The notes: a model not told the origin generated them from the letters alone. A stretch of DNA of 57,940 nt from Novosphingobium sp. B 225 (GCF_002198665.1 NZ_MWLM01000053.1:1-57940); one strand, 5' to 3'; positions 36,584 to 45,537 are shown, counted from the first letter of the stretch. Translations and numbers: made by a program.

Positions 36584-37698
36584 ACCCGCATCGGCATCAG
36601 CACGTAGAGTGCCGGGCTCTTGTCATCCTGCCGGATCAGGGTCGGCGCGCCGGCATCAGCGAGATGCAATTCCACCGTGTCGCCTTCGATCTGGCTGAGG
36701 ATGTCTTTGAGGTAATTGGCGTTGAAGCCAATTTCGAACCCGGCCGACTTGTAGTCCGCCGGAACCTCTTCCGCCGCGGTGCCATTGTCTGGCGAGGTGA
36801 CCGAGAGCGTCACCCGATCCGGCTCCAGCGCCATCTTGACCGCGCGGGTCTTTTCGGTGGCGATGGTGGCAACGCGGTCGACGCCTTCGTAAAAGCTTTT
36901 GGGATCAAGCCGCAGCAACTTGTCATTCCCGGTCGGGATCACGCGGCTGTAATCAGGGAAGGTTCCGTCGATCAGCTTGCTGGTCAGCACAACCCCGTTC
37001 GCACCGCCCAGGGTGAAGCGGATCTTGCTGGCCGAAAGATCGATCAGCGCGTTCGTATCAAGCGATTCTTCCAGCAGCTTGCGCAGTTCGGCCACACATT
37101 TGCGCGGCACGATCACATCGGGCATCCCTTCTGCCCCGGCAGGCCGGGCAATGGTATAGCGCGCCAGGCGGTGGCCATCGGTGGCGGCGGCCTTAAGATC
37201 TTCGTCCGTGACGTGGAAAAAGATCCCGTTGAGATAGTAACGCGTTTCTTCGGTGCTGATTGCAAACCGGGTGCGGTCGATGATCTGGGCCAGCGTGGCA
37301 GCGGGCAGTTCAAAGCTGGTTGGCAGATCGCCTTCAACGATCACCGGAAAGTCATCGCGCGGCAGAGTGGGCAGCGAGAAGCGGCTGCGCCCGGCCTTTA
37401 CCGCCATGCGGTTGTCCGCGGTTTCCAGGCTCACCTGACTGCCATCGGGCAACTTGCGGGCAATATCGAACAGCAAGTGCGCTGAAACGGTAATTGCGCC
37501 CGGCGCTTCAACCGAAACCGCGCTCATGGTTTCAACCACTTGCAGGTCAAGGTCGGTCGCCATCACCTTTAACGTCCCGTCCCCCGCGGCTTCGATCAGC
37601 ACGTTGGAGAGGATCGGAATGGTGTTGCGCCGTTCAACAACGGACTGCACGTGCGACAGGCACTTGAGCAGCGTCGCGCGTTCGATGGTGGCCTTCAT
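36580..37698 (-). CDS. dnaN: DNA polymerase III beta subunit (sliding clamp)
   Basis: 372 residues, standard clamp length, with three repeated domains. It begins MKATIERATLLKCLSHVQSV and contains RRNTIPILSNVLIEA, LPRDDFPVI and TDGHRLARY, and ends DKSPALYVLMPMRV, with the P-x-R ending of the clamp hydrophobic pocket. It is a ring-forming dimer that tethers polymerase III and other proteins to DNA. There is no dnaA or recF nearby, so this is not the oriC-type dnaA-dnaN-recF arrangement. It is followed by ykgJ-like in an overlapping pair. Confidence 0.97.
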   Translation of the reverse strand: MKATIERATLLKCLSHVQSVVERRNTIPILSNVLIEAAGDGTLKVMATDLDLQVVETMSAVSVEAPGAITVSAHLLFDIARKLPDGSQVSLETADNRMAVKAGRSRFSLPTLPRDDFPVIVEGDLPTSFELPAATLAQIIDRTRFAISTEETRYYLNGIFFHVTDEDLKAAATDGHRLARYTIARPAGAEGMPDVIVPRKCVAELRKLLEESLDTNALIDLSASKIRFTLGGANGVVLTSKLIDGTFPDYSRVIPTGNDKLLRLDPKSFYEGVDRVATIATEKTRAVKMALEPDRVTLSVTSPDNGTAAEEVPADYKSAGFEIGFNANYLKDILSQIEGDTVELHLADAGAPTLIRQDDKSPALYVLMPMRV

Positions 37699-37777
37699 GG
37701 TCTTAACACGTCCCCTGCGGATCGCAGGCAGCCTGAATCGGCGCTGCGCCGTCGTTTCGGACTGTCTTTCTTAACGC

Positions 37778-37809
37778 CCGACCTGCCAGCGGCAAGGCTG
37801 GCAGGTCGG
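37778..37809. terminator. Strong hairpin between secreted hypothetical gene and dnaN
   Basis: A perfect 13-bp stem (CCGACCTGCCAGC at 37778-37790, GCTGGCAGGTCGG at 37797-37809) with a 6-nt loop. It lies 45 bp downstream of the stop of the gene at 37855 on the minus strand and 80 bp upstream of dnaN. No U-run follows, so it may be a terminator helped by Rho or a leader structure for dnaN. Confidence 0.6.
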
Positions 37810-37854
37810 AAATGGCGCGAAACTGGGGATAAATGCGCAGGTTTTCCTGCCGTT

Positions 37855-38376
37855 TTACCGCGCCCGGCTGGCCCGGCTGGTCGCCTCGAGATAGCCGCCC
37901 ACCAGTTGCCAGACATCCTCGCCCAGCGTTTCGACCTCGATCCCGCGGGCTTTGAGGGCCACCATCAACTGGGTAACCTGATCATCGCTCAGCTTTTCGA
38001 AGCTGGGGTTGGCCCGGCCAGGTCCGACATTCATGGCGCTGGCGAGCTGTTGCGGATCGATGCCGCGCGCTTTCACCTGCCGGCCAAGGCCAATGCTCGT
38101 CAGCTGCCAGGTTGCAAATTCAATATAGGGTTCAAGGCGGGCCTTGGCGACCTTGGTTTGCTTCGCGCAGCCCAGCGCCAGATTGGCCAGCTGTTCAGCG
38201 GTTTCATCGCTAATGTTTTCCTCGGTCGCACCGGGGAGCATCGACTTGACCAATTCGTCAGGCAAATTCTCGGCAGTCTGGTTCGCGGGGCATGAACGCT
38301 GCTGAGCGGTCCAGCCAGTCGGCTTGGCCGCGGCGGTGCTGGCCAAGGCAATCAGAATCATCGAAATACGGTGCAT
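37855..38376 (-). CDS. Secreted hypothetical protein
   Basis: 173 residues. MHRISMILIALASTAAAKPT is a short signal peptide with probable cleavage after AAA. The mature chain is mostly alpha-helical and charged, with a central GCAKQTKVAKARLEPYIEFATWQL and two Cys, one near the new N-terminus and one at about 70, that could form a disulphide. I do not recognise a family. It lies 88 bp downstream of fabG on the same strand and may be transcribed with it or from its own promoter. Probably periplasmic. Confidence 0.7.
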   Translation of the reverse strand: MHRISMILIALASTAAAKPTGWTAQQRSCPANQTAENLPDELVKSMLPGATEENISDETAEQLANLALGCAKQTKVAKARLEPYIEFATWQLTSIGLGRQVKARGIDPQQLASAMNVGPGRANPSFEKLSDDQVTQLMVALKARGIEVETLGEDVWQLVGGYLEATSRASRAR

Positions 38377-38464
38377 TGTTCCCCCGGGGTATGGTTGCTG
38401 CCCCAGCTAGACAGCCCCCGTGCGTGTCAGACTTGTAAAAATGCGACACGGGGGCCAACAAAGA

Positions 38465-39229
38465 TCAGGAAATCATCGCCATCCCGCCGTTGACGTGCAA
38501 CGTCTGCCCAGTGACATAACCCGCCTCACGACTGGCGAGATAGGCGACGGCGGCACCGATGTCCTCGCCCTCACCCATCCGGCCCATCGGAATCCGCGCA
38601 TTCAGCGCGTCTTTCTGGCCATCGGGCAACACGTCGGTCATCGCGGTGCGAATGAAGCCGGGGGCGACGCAGTTGACGGTGATCCCGCGGCTCGCCACTT
38701 CCTGGCCAAGTGACTTGGACATGCCGACCAGCCCGGCCTTGGCGGCGGCATAGTTGACCTGACCGGGGTTGCCGGTGGCCCCAACCACGCTGGTGATGGT
38801 GATGATCCGCCCGTGCCGCGCTTTCATCATCGGCTTGCAGGCGGCGCGCATCAGGCGGAAGGCGGCTTCAAGATTGACCTTGATCACCGCATCCCATTCC
38901 TCATCCTTCATTCGCATCGCCAGGTTATCGCGGGTGATTCCGGCGTTGTTCACCAGAATATCGATCTTGCCCAAAGTATCGACCGTCGCAGGGACCAGGT
39001 GTTCCACCTGCTCGCTATTCGACAGGTCGCAAGTGATCTCGATGTGATCATGCCCATAGGTATCGTTCAGCTCCTCCCGGAACGAACGCAATTTGCCCGG
39101 ATTGGTCCCGGACAGCGCCAACCGTGCGCCCTGCCGGGCCAAGGCATGACTGATCGCAGAACCAATTCCTCCGGCGGCGCCGGTAACGAGGGCGGTCATT
39201 CCGGTGAGGTCGAACAGGCGGTTTTCCAT
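38465..39229 (-). CDS. fabG: 3-oxoacyl-ACP reductase
   Basis: 254 residues, NADPH-dependent reduction of 3-oxoacyl-ACP in type II fatty-acid synthesis. Motifs: TGAAGGIG at about 17-24, NNAGITRDNL, the catalytic Ser in TITSVVGATGNPGQ, YAAAKAG with Tyr/Lys, and the FabG ending GYVTGQTLHVNGGMAMI. It follows fabD with a 3-bp gap, an operon typical of fatty-acid synthesis genes. The usual partners acpP and fabF do not follow here. Confidence 0.95.
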   Translation of the reverse strand: MENRLFDLTGMTALVTGAAGGIGSAISHALARQGARLALSGTNPGKLRSFREELNDTYGHDHIEITCDLSNSEQVEHLVPATVDTLGKIDILVNNAGITRDNLAMRMKDEEWDAVIKVNLEAAFRLMRAACKPMMKARHGRIITITSVVGATGNPGQVNYAAAKAGLVGMSKSLGQEVASRGITVNCVAPGFIRTAMTDVLPDGQKDALNARIPMGRMGEGEDIGAAVAYLASREAGYVTGQTLHVNGGMAMIS

Positions 39230-39232
39230 GGC

Positions 39233-40168
39233 TCAAAGTTCCTTGATGAGCGCTTCGATGTCGGCCATGCCGACCACGCTGGTTACAGAGACATCGCTCA
39301 CGCAGCGGCCGATCATCGGGCCGAGGACTTTGCCGCCGAGTTCGACGAAGCTTTCCACGCCCACGCCCTGCATCGCGATTACGCTTTCGCGCCAACGAAC
39401 GCGGCCGCAGACTTGTTCTACCAGCAAACGCTGCACTTCGGCCGGATCGATCACGACGTCAGCGGTGACATTGGCATAGAGCGGGACGGACAAAGCACCC
39501 GGCGGCGTTTGCCCCAGTGCCTGCGCCATGGCATCGGCGGCGCCCTGCATCAGCGGGCAGTGGAACGGGGCAGAGACTGGTAGCAGCACGCCGCGCTTGA
39601 TCCCGTGGTCCTTGACCAGACCAATCGCCCGTTCGATCGCACCCTTATGGCCGGAAAGGACGACCTGGCCGGGATCGTTATCATTGGCGACGGTGCACAC
39701 TTCGCCCTCGGCAGCTGCATCGGCCAGCGCCTGCGCCTTGTCGATATCCGCGCCGAGCAGCGCGCACATTGCGCCAACACCGACCGGCACCGCGGCCTGC
39801 ATCGCCTGCCCGCGCAGCTTGAGCAGGCGCGCAGTGTCGGCCAGTCTGAAAGCCCCGGCGGCGCACAGTGCGGTATATTCGCCCAGACTGTGCCCAGCGA
39901 CGAACTGCGCCTTGTCGGCCAGTGAAATCCCGCCTTCCCGTTCCAGCACCCGCAGCACGGCAATGGCATTAGCCATGATCGCAGGCTGCGCGTTTTCGGT
40001 GAGAGTCAGCGCATCGTCCGGACCGTCGCGCATGATGGCTGACAGATTCTGCCCCAGCGCATCGTCCACTTCCTGAAACACTTCGCGGGCCGCGGCGCTG
40101 GCTTCGGCCAGTTCAACCCCCATGCCTACTTTCTGGCTGCCTTGTCCGGGAAAAACGAATGCGCGCAT
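39233..40168 (-). CDS. fabD: Malonyl-CoA:ACP transacylase
   Basis: 311 residues from ATG 40168 (MRAFVFPGQGSQKVGMG). The nucleophile Ser is in GHSLGEYTAL (about residue 92), an Arg in the LLKLRGQAM helix holds malonate, and the catalytic His is in VSAPFHCPLM. It transfers malonyl groups from CoA to ACP for fatty-acid elongation. The longer frame to 40213 is rejected. The promoter should lie in 40169-40240, close to a small hairpin at 40227-40246. Confidence 0.96.
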   Translation of the reverse strand: MRAFVFPGQGSQKVGMGVELAEASAAAREVFQEVDDALGQNLSAIMRDGPDDALTLTENAQPAIMANAIAVLRVLEREGGISLADKAQFVAGHSLGEYTALCAAGAFRLADTARLLKLRGQAMQAAVPVGVGAMCALLGADIDKAQALADAAAEGEVCTVANDNDPGQVVLSGHKGAIERAIGLVKDHGIKRGVLLPVSAPFHCPLMQGAADAMAQALGQTPPGALSVPLYANVTADVVIDPAEVQRLLVEQVCGRVRWRESVIAMQGVGVESFVELGGKVLGPMIGRCVSDVSVTSVVGMADIEALIKEL

Positions 40169-40226
40169 GTGAATGACTCCTTCTGTCCGCATGTCCCCTG
40201 CCTGCCTGCGCATGGGGAGAAGAATG

Positions 40227-40246
40227 AGCCGCCTCTAAGGGCGGCT
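40227..40246. terminator. Small hairpin at the ldcA stop
   Basis: AGCCGCC (40227-40233) and GGCGGCT (40240-40246) form a 7-bp stem with a 6-nt loop. It overlaps the TAG stop of the LD-carboxypeptidase gene. In the minus direction it is followed by CATTCTTCTCC, which is only moderately T-rich, so termination is possible but not certain. Confidence 0.4.
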
Positions 40247-41060
40247 AGTCTTGTCCTGCAAGCCCGAACGGTACGATCCTGTTGGCAATATCATGCCCGA
40301 TATCGGCAGCGCCCAGGAACGGGATCGCGTGGCGTGCGCACCAATGCCGGGCGATCTCCTCGGCTGTATGTCCGAACGGTGCGTCGTTTTCCGGCACTGC
40401 GCTTACCCTGCCCAGCCGCAGTCCGGCAATTCCGCCAAGATGTGCGGTGAGATGAAAGAACAGCCGATCCACGGCGTAAAGGTACTCGGCCACTTCCTCG
40501 ACCAGTATCACATGGCCGGCCAGCCCTGGCATCATCGGCGTCCCGCACAACATGGCAAGCGTCATCAGGTTGAACGCGGCGCGTGGGTGGCCATCATCAT
40601 TGAGCTCGATCCCCGACCGGTCACCTGAAAGGTAGGCCAGTGTCCGCCGAACCGCGGCTTCACCGCCATCGCGGCGAATATCGGTGGGCATCGGCGCATG
40701 GATCGGGTGCCCGATCCGTGCCCGGTAGAGCCCACCAAGCAGGATTCCGGCATCTGAATAGCCCAGAAACAGCTTGTCCTGCGCGGCGTGATCCAGCCGT
40801 GCCAAAGCATCCTGCGCAACCCGCGCTGCGCCATATCCGCCACGTGCATACCACACCGCATCGAAAGCGGGATCGTTGGCGCATTCAACCAGTGCGTCGC
40901 ACCGCGCCTTATCGCTACCGGCAAAATGCCCTTCGCTGAGGAAACATTGCGGGTGGAACTGCAGCTCTACACCAGGAAACTCTTCCGCCAGAGCGAGGAC
41001 GCGCGCAGCGTCCTCGTGCGTGAGGTTGCGGGACGGGGCACAGATCGCGACGCGGGGCAT
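40245..41060 (-). CDS. ldcA: LD-carboxypeptidase (S66 family)
   Basis: 271 residues from ATG 41060 (MPRVAICAPSRNL). S66 peptidases remove the terminal D-Ala from murein tetrapeptides during recycling. Seen: the N-terminal ICAPSR, the DAVWYARGGYGAARV segment, nucleophile Ser in LGYSDAGILLGG, Glu in ILVEEVAEYLYAVDR and His in FGHTAEEI, forming the Ser-His-Glu triad of the family. No signal peptide, so cytoplasmic. It is divergent from the mpl-like ligase, separated by only 53 bp, and the two act in consecutive recycling steps. Confidence 0.88.
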   Translation of the reverse strand: MPRVAICAPSRNLTHEDAARVLALAEEFPGVELQFHPQCFLSEGHFAGSDKARCDALVECANDPAFDAVWYARGGYGAARVAQDALARLDHAAQDKLFLGYSDAGILLGGLYRARIGHPIHAPMPTDIRRDGGEAAVRRTLAYLSGDRSGIELNDDGHPRAAFNLMTLAMLCGTPMMPGLAGHVILVEEVAEYLYAVDRLFFHLTAHLGGIAGLRLGRVSAVPENDAPFGHTAEEIARHWCARHAIPFLGAADIGHDIANRIVPFGLAGQD

Positions 41061-41113
41061 AGGCTTTCCTAACCCGGTTGCGCTGGCGCGCAAGGCCGCA
41101 TACCGGAGAGCGG

Positions 41114-42523
41114 ATGAATGAGCTGACGACACACCCCTGGTTCTTCTGCGGCATCGGCGGATCCGGCATGCTGCCGCTGGCGCTGATCCTCAAGGGTCAA
41201 GGCGCAGTTGTGGCGGGATCGGACCGCAGCCGCGACCAAGGCCGCACACCGGAAAAGTTCGCCTGGCTGGAAGAGCTTGGCTTCACCCTGTTCCCACAAG
41301 ACGGCAGCGGGATCAGCAGTGCCAATCAGGTGCTGGTTGCCAGCGCGGCAGTGGAAGATACCGTCCCGGAAATGGTCCGCGCCCGCGAACTGGGGTGCGC
41401 GCGGATGAGCCGGGCGGAACTGCTTGCGCGGCTGTTCAATGCCGATACTTGCGGGATCGCGATTGGCGGGACCAGCGGCAAGAGCACGGTCACCGGAATG
41501 ACCGGCTGGATCATGACCCAGGCCGGCCGCGATCCCACGATCATGAACGGCGCGGTGATGAAGAATTTCGTCTCCGATAGCGCACCTTTCGCCAGCGCCC
41601 GCGTGGGGCAAGGCGGAGTGTTCGTCTCAGAAGTCGATGAAAGCGATGGCTCGATCGCGCTCTATCGTCCCCGGGTAGCGGTGCTGCTCAACGTCAGTCT
41701 CGATCACAAATCGATGGAGGAACTGCGCGAACTGTTCGGCGATTTCCTGGGGATTGCCGATATCTGCGCGGTCAACCTTGATGATCCGGAAGCGGCTGCG
41801 CTGCTGCCCGATTCCACCCCGCACGTGACTTTCGCCGTAAGCAACCCCGCCGCGCAAATCGGGGTGTTCGCGGACAGCATCAGCGAAGGTGCGTTCCACA
41901 TCTCTGCCACGGTGATCGACCGGCGCGATGGCTATTCGCATCCCCTGGTGCTCGATGTGCCAGGGCGGCATAACCTGTCCAACGCGCTTGCCGCGATTGC
42001 CGCTGCCAATGCCGCCGGAGTGCCGGTTCGCGATGCGGTTGATGCTTTGTCGAGCTATGCCGGACTGGCCCGGCGCTTCGATGTCATCGGCACCAGTGCC
42101 TCAGGCATCACGGTGATCGACGATTTCGGTCACAATCCCGAAAAGTGCGCGGCAACGCTGGCCACGCTGAAGGCAAATCCGGGCCGCGTGATCGCCTTTT
42201 TTCAGCCCCACGGCTATGGTCCGCTGCGCCAGATGGGGCGCGAATTGGCCGAAGTCTTTGCGCGATTGCTGGGACCGGAAGATGTCACCATCCTGTGCGA
42301 TCCAGTCTATTTCGGCGGCACGGTGGACCGCAGCGAAGGCAGCGAACGGATCATCAAGCTGATCGCCGAAGCAGGCGGGCGGGCCGAATATGTCCCCTTG
42401 CGCGAGGTCTGCGCCGACCGGATCGTCCAGATTGCCCGGCCGGGGGACCGGATCGTGGTGATGGGTGCCCGCGATGATACATTGACGCAGTTTGCGCGGG
42501 ACTTGCTGAACCGGCTTGGATGA
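41114..42523 (+). CDS. mpl: Mur ligase, UDP-N-acetylmuramate:peptide ligase-like (Mpl/MurC type)
   Basis: 469 residues from ATG 41114, preceded by GGAGAGCGG. The N-terminal Rossmann domain starts FFCGIGGSGMLPLALIL; the ATP-binding loop is GGTSGKSTVTGM (the usual form is GTHGKTTT); EVDESDGS and NVSLDHKSMEEL are typical of MurC/Mpl; and a C-terminal domain contains IDDFGHNPEKCAATL. It probably joins a peptide or L-Ala to UDP-MurNAc. The pairing with ldcA argues for the recycling ligase Mpl rather than the biosynthetic MurC, which normally sits in the dcw cluster. Symbol assignment is from context. Confidence 0.75.
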   Translation: MNELTTHPWFFCGIGGSGMLPLALILKGQGAVVAGSDRSRDQGRTPEKFAWLEELGFTLFPQDGSGISSANQVLVASAAVEDTVPEMVRARELGCARMSRAELLARLFNADTCGIAIGGTSGKSTVTGMTGWIMTQAGRDPTIMNGAVMKNFVSDSAPFASARVGQGGVFVSEVDESDGSIALYRPRVAVLLNVSLDHKSMEELRELFGDFLGIADICAVNLDDPEAAALLPDSTPHVTFAVSNPAAQIGVFADSISEGAFHISATVIDRRDGYSHPLVLDVPGRHNLSNALAAIAAANAAGVPVRDAVDALSSYAGLARRFDVIGTSASGITVIDDFGHNPEKCAATLATLKANPGRVIAFFQPHGYGPLRQMGRELAEVFARLLGPEDVTILCDPVYFGGTVDRSEGSERIIKLIAEAGGRAEYVPLREVCADRIVQIARPGDRIVVMGARDDTLTQFARDLLNRLG

Positions 42524-42679
42524 TCGGGCGCGGGCAGCCGCTTTTCGCTTGCAATCATGCCGTAAATGGCTAAGGGCCGCCACTTCCCGCGCTATGGCAC
42601 GGGATACGAAGAAAGCCGGAGGGGCCCCGCAATGGTGCGGATCAGCCAGCGATCGGTTAGAAAGATAAAGGAAGCTGCC
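42524..42679 (+). promoter_or_regulatory. Leader of rpsF-rpsR-rplI operon with hairpin
   Basis: 156 bp between the mpl-like stop and the rpsF start. It contains a CCGCA-ATGG-TGCGG hairpin at 42627-42640 and an AAAGGAAG ribosome-binding site 7 nt before the GTG start. In several bacteria the S6:S18 complex binds an RNA hairpin in this leader to repress the operon; whether this hairpin is the site cannot be shown by eye. Confidence 0.35.
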
Positions 42680-43042
42680 GTGGCTCTATATGAGCACGTG
42701 TTCCTGGCACGCCAGGACCTCAGCCAGGCGCAAGTTGATGCGCTTGCTGCCACCGCGACGGAAATCGTCGAAGCCAACAATGGCAAGGTGACCAAGACCG
42801 AGACCTGGGGTCTCAAGAACCTGGCATACAAGATCAAGCGCAACCGCAAGGCGCACTTTGTCATGCTCAACATCGAAGCCCCCGCCGGCACCGTTGCCGA
42901 GCTGGAACGTCAGACCGCGATCAACGAAGACGTGATCCGCTGGCTGACCGTGCGCGTTGATGAGCATGAAGCCGGCCCTTCGGTGCAGATGCGCAAGCAA
43001 GACCGTGAGCGCACCAAGCGCCGTGAACGCGAGGAGTTCTAA
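42680..43042 (+). CDS. rpsF: 30S ribosomal protein S6
   Basis: 120 residues from a GTG start at 42680 ([20 protein letters not shown]), preceded by AAAGGAAGC. The S6 fold is clear: [31 protein letters not shown] and [10 protein letters not shown]. The C-terminal tail is charged ([17 protein letters not shown]), as often in alphaproteobacteria. It binds the central domain of 16S rRNA together with S18. The open frame extends upstream to 42566 but the extra N-terminus is not S6-like. rpsR follows after 3 bp. Confidence 0.96.
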   Translation: MALYEHVFLARQDLSQAQVDALAATATEIVEANNGKVTKTETWGLKNLAYKIKRNRKAHFVMLNIEAPAGTVAELERQTAINEDVIRWLTVRVDEHEAGPSVQMRKQDRERTKRREREEF

Positions 43043-43045
43043 GAG

Positions 43046-43270
43046 ATGGCCCGCGCATTTTTCCGCCGCCGCAAGAGCTGCCCCTTCTCGGGCAAGAACG
43101 CTCCGAAGATCGATTACAAGGACACGCGCCTGCTTCAGAACTATATGTCTGAACGTGGCAAGATCGTGCCGAGCCGGATCACCGCCGTTTCTGCCAAGAA
43201 GCAGCGCGAACTGGGCCAGGCGATCAAGCGTGCCCGCCACCTGGGCCTGCTGCCCTACCTCGTCAAGTAA
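43046..43270 (+). CDS. rpsR: 30S ribosomal protein S18
   Basis: 74 residues, a normal length. [20 protein letters not shown] is followed by [40 protein letters not shown] and [12 protein letters not shown], the invariant S18 blocks. The Cys in KSCPFS can belong to a zinc-ribbon form in some bacteria, but only one Cys is left here, so this is the zinc-independent type. It lies between rpsF and rplI, with 3- and 12-bp gaps. Confidence 0.97.
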   Translation: MARAFFRRRKSCPFSGKNAPKIDYKDTRLLQNYMSERGKIVPSRITAVSAKKQRELGQAIKRARHLGLLPYLVK

Positions 43271-43282
43271 GGGAGAGACGAC

Positions 43283-43888
43283 ATGCAAATCATCCTCCTC
43301 GAACGCATCGAGAAGCTGGGCACCATTGGCGATGTCGTAACCGTCAAGGACGGCTATGCTCGCAACTTCCTGCTGCCCAACAAGAAGGCGCTGCGCGCCA
43401 ACGACGCCAATCGCAAGGTCTTCGAAGCCAATCGTTCGAAGATCGAAGCCGATAACGCCGCCCGCCGCAGCGATGCCGAAGCCCATTCGACCAACGTTGA
43501 AGGCAAGTCGGTGGTGCTGATCCGCGCATCGTCGAACGCCGGCCATCTGTATGGTTCGGTTTCGGTGCGTGACATCGTCGATGCGCTGAACGCTGATGGC
43601 GCCAACCTGTCGAAGTCGATGATCGTGCTGGAACGCCCGATCAAGACCATCGGCGTGTTCGACGTCAAGGTTGCACTGCACCCCGAAGTCGTCGTGACGG
43701 TCAAGGTCAACGTTGCCCGCTCGCCCGACGAAGCCGAGCAGCAGGCACAAGGCGTCGACGTTATCGCCGCGATGTTCGAAGACGAAGCTGCAGCTGCCGC
43801 TGCGACCGACTTCGAAGCCGGCAATGGCGAAGAACTCGAAGCGGAAGCCCCGGCTGCCGCTCCGGCCGAGGAAGCCGACGAAGCCTAA
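43283..43888 (+). CDS. rplI: 50S ribosomal protein L9
   Basis: 201 residues. The N-terminal domain (MQIILLERIEKLGTIGDVVTVKDGYARNFLLP, abridged) binds 23S rRNA; the long linker helix and C-terminal domain (LYGSVSVRDIVDAL, IKTIGVFDVKVALHPEV) follow. The last 35 residues are Ala/Glu-rich and acidic, an extension seen in sphingomonad L9. It is the last gene of rpsF-rpsR-rplI; ATG 43283 has AAGGGAGAG upstream. A Rho-independent terminator lies 28 bp after the stop. Confidence 0.97.
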   Translation: MQIILLERIEKLGTIGDVVTVKDGYARNFLLPNKKALRANDANRKVFEANRSKIEADNAARRSDAEAHSTNVEGKSVVLIRASSNAGHLYGSVSVRDIVDALNADGANLSKSMIVLERPIKTIGVFDVKVALHPEVVVTVKVNVARSPDEAEQQAQGVDVIAAMFEDEAAAAAATDFEAGNGEELEAEAPAAAPAEEADEA

Positions 43889-43915
43889 GCTTCCGGCCAC
43901 CTTGCCAAACGATCA

Positions 43916-43939
43916 GGGGGTGCTTCGGCGCCCCCTTTT
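43916..43939 (+). terminator. Rho-independent terminator of rpsF-rpsR-rplI
   Basis: GGGGGTGC-TTCG-GCGCCCCC at 43916-43935, an 8-bp stem with a stable UUCG tetraloop, followed by TTTT. It is 28 bp after the rplI stop in the same direction. One of the clearest terminators in the window. Confidence 0.9.
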
Positions 43940-44017
43940 CGTTGGTGAACCAGAGGGGCAAGGGCACAATCCTTCCCCGTCATTGAAATTTCACGCAAGT
44001 CCCGCTATAGGCCTGCG

Positions 44018-45451
44018 ATGGAAAGAACAGAAAACGTCATTGCGGAATTGGTCCGCATCTATGAAACCGCCGTCTCCACCCTGCGCAGCGACATCGCCGC
44101 TTTCGCCGCAGACGGCACCATCCCACCCCCCAGCCGCCGCGCCAATCGCGAATGGTGTTACCCTGAAGTTCGGGTTCACTATCAGGGCGAGGAGACCCGA
44201 CCGGATCTTGCCCGCGCTTTTGGCCGCCTGGGCCAGCCTGGTACATTCGCCACCACGGTAACCCGCCCGGCGCTATTCGCAGATTATCTTACTGAACAGC
44301 TCGGGCTGCTGGGTGACGACTATGCGATCCAGATCGAGGTTGGACCTTCGGCGCAGGAAATTCCATTTCCCTACGTGATCGACGCCAGCAGCGGGCTTGG
44401 CGCGGTCAGTCCGCTGGAATTGTCCCGCCACTTCCCGGCGACCGAACTGGCCAAGATCGGCGATGAACTGGCCGACGGGATCGAAGTGCCTGATGCAGAT
44501 GAAGCCAACCCGCTGGCCCTGTTCGATGGACTGCGCACTGATTTCAGTCTTGCGCGCCTGGCCCACTATACCGGTACCGCCCCCGAACATTTCCAGCGCT
44601 TCATCCTGTTCACCAACTATCACCGCTATGTGGATGAATTCGTTGATTGGGCAGCCCAGCAGCTGGGCAAGGATGACTATACCTTGCTGTCCGGCGCGGG
44701 TGGACTGCTGGTCGAAGAGCCGGTGGCGAACGCGCGGGCGATCCTTTCAGACACGGCCTGGCGGCGGCACCAGATGCCGGCTTACCATCTGGTTCGCCCC
44801 GATCGGTCAGGGATCACGCTGGTCAATATCGGCGTCGGCCCGAGCAACGCCAAGACAATCTGCGATCACCTCGCCGTGCTGCGGCCGGAAGCCTGGCTGA
44901 TGATCGGGCACTGTGGGGGTCTGCGTGATACCCAGAAGATCGGTGACTATGTGCTGGCCCACGCTTACCTGCGCGACGATCACGTGCTGGACGCGGTCTT
45001 GCCGCCGGAAATTCCGATCCCGGCAATTGGCGAAGTTCAGATTGCTCTCGCCAAGGCGGCCGAAATGGTCAGTGGCGATGCCGGAGCGAACCTCAAGAAG
45101 CGGATGCGCACCGGCACGGTCGCCACGACTGACGATCGCAACTGGGAACTGCGCTATACCCATTCGGCCCAGCGCCTGTCACTAAGCCGGGCAATCGGGA
45201 TCGATATGGAAAGCGCGACCATCGCTGCACAAGGCTATCGCTTTCGCGTGCCTTATGGAACGTTGCTGTGCGTTTCGGACAAGCCGCTGCACGGCGAACT
45301 GAAGCTGCCGGGCCAGGCCAACCGCTTTTACGAAGAAGCCATCGCCGCACACTTATTGATCGGCACCACCACTTGCGACCTGCTGCGCGCCGAAGGAGCC
45401 CGACTGCACAGCCGCAAGCTGCGCGCCTTCAAGGAGCCGCCGTTCCGTTAA
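44018..45451 (+). CDS. amn: AMP nucleosidase
   Basis: 477 residues, the normal length. It hydrolyses AMP to adenine and ribose-5-phosphate. The N-terminal domain (about 1-170, RANREWCYPEVRVHYQG) is specific to AMP nucleosidase; the C-terminal half is a nucleoside-phosphorylase fold with NIGVGPSNAKTICDHLAVLRP, MIGHCGGLRDTQKIGDYV and AIGIDMESATIAAQGYRFRVPYGTLL (abridged), including the Met-Glu-Ser-Ala active-site segment. It is monocistronic. A palindromic repeat half-element follows within 45 bp of the stop. Confidence 0.95.
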   Translation: MERTENVIAELVRIYETAVSTLRSDIAAFAADGTIPPPSRRANREWCYPEVRVHYQGEETRPDLARAFGRLGQPGTFATTVTRPALFADYLTEQLGLLGDDYAIQIEVGPSAQEIPFPYVIDASSGLGAVSPLELSRHFPATELAKIGDELADGIEVPDADEANPLALFDGLRTDFSLARLAHYTGTAPEHFQRFILFTNYHRYVDEFVDWAAQQLGKDDYTLLSGAGGLLVEEPVANARAILSDTAWRRHQMPAYHLVRPDRSGITLVNIGVGPSNAKTICDHLAVLRPEAWLMIGHCGGLRDTQKIGDYVLAHAYLRDDHVLDAVLPPEIPIPAIGEVQIALAKAAEMVSGDAGANLKKRMRTGTVATTDDRNWELRYTHSAQRLSLSRAIGIDMESATIAAQGYRFRVPYGTLLCVSDKPLHGELKLPGQANRFYEEAIAAHLLIGTTTCDLLRAEGARLHSRKLRAFKEPPFR

Positions 45452-45492
45452 TGCCCCTGCAAAAGCCGCAACGCTGTCCACGGCTTCTGGCC

Positions 45493-45537
45493 GTCCAACC
45501 CCCTGCGGGCAGGTCAATCTTTTGTCATCAGGCTCTA
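45493..45537. repeat. Second copy of the palindromic element at 34816-34887 (half-element)
   Basis: GTCCAACCCCCTGCGGGCAG followed by GTCAATCTTTTGTCATCAGG and CTCTA. It matches, with only a few changes, the reverse complement of 34816-34860. The other arm (TAGAGCCTGATGACA) is absent here. It lies between the convergent amn and KOW-peptide genes. Confidence 0.82.

Noticed and set aside
36580..37855. dnaN region considered as the replication origin
   Set aside because: No dnaA or recF, no DnaA-box cluster or AT-rich unwinding region was seen.
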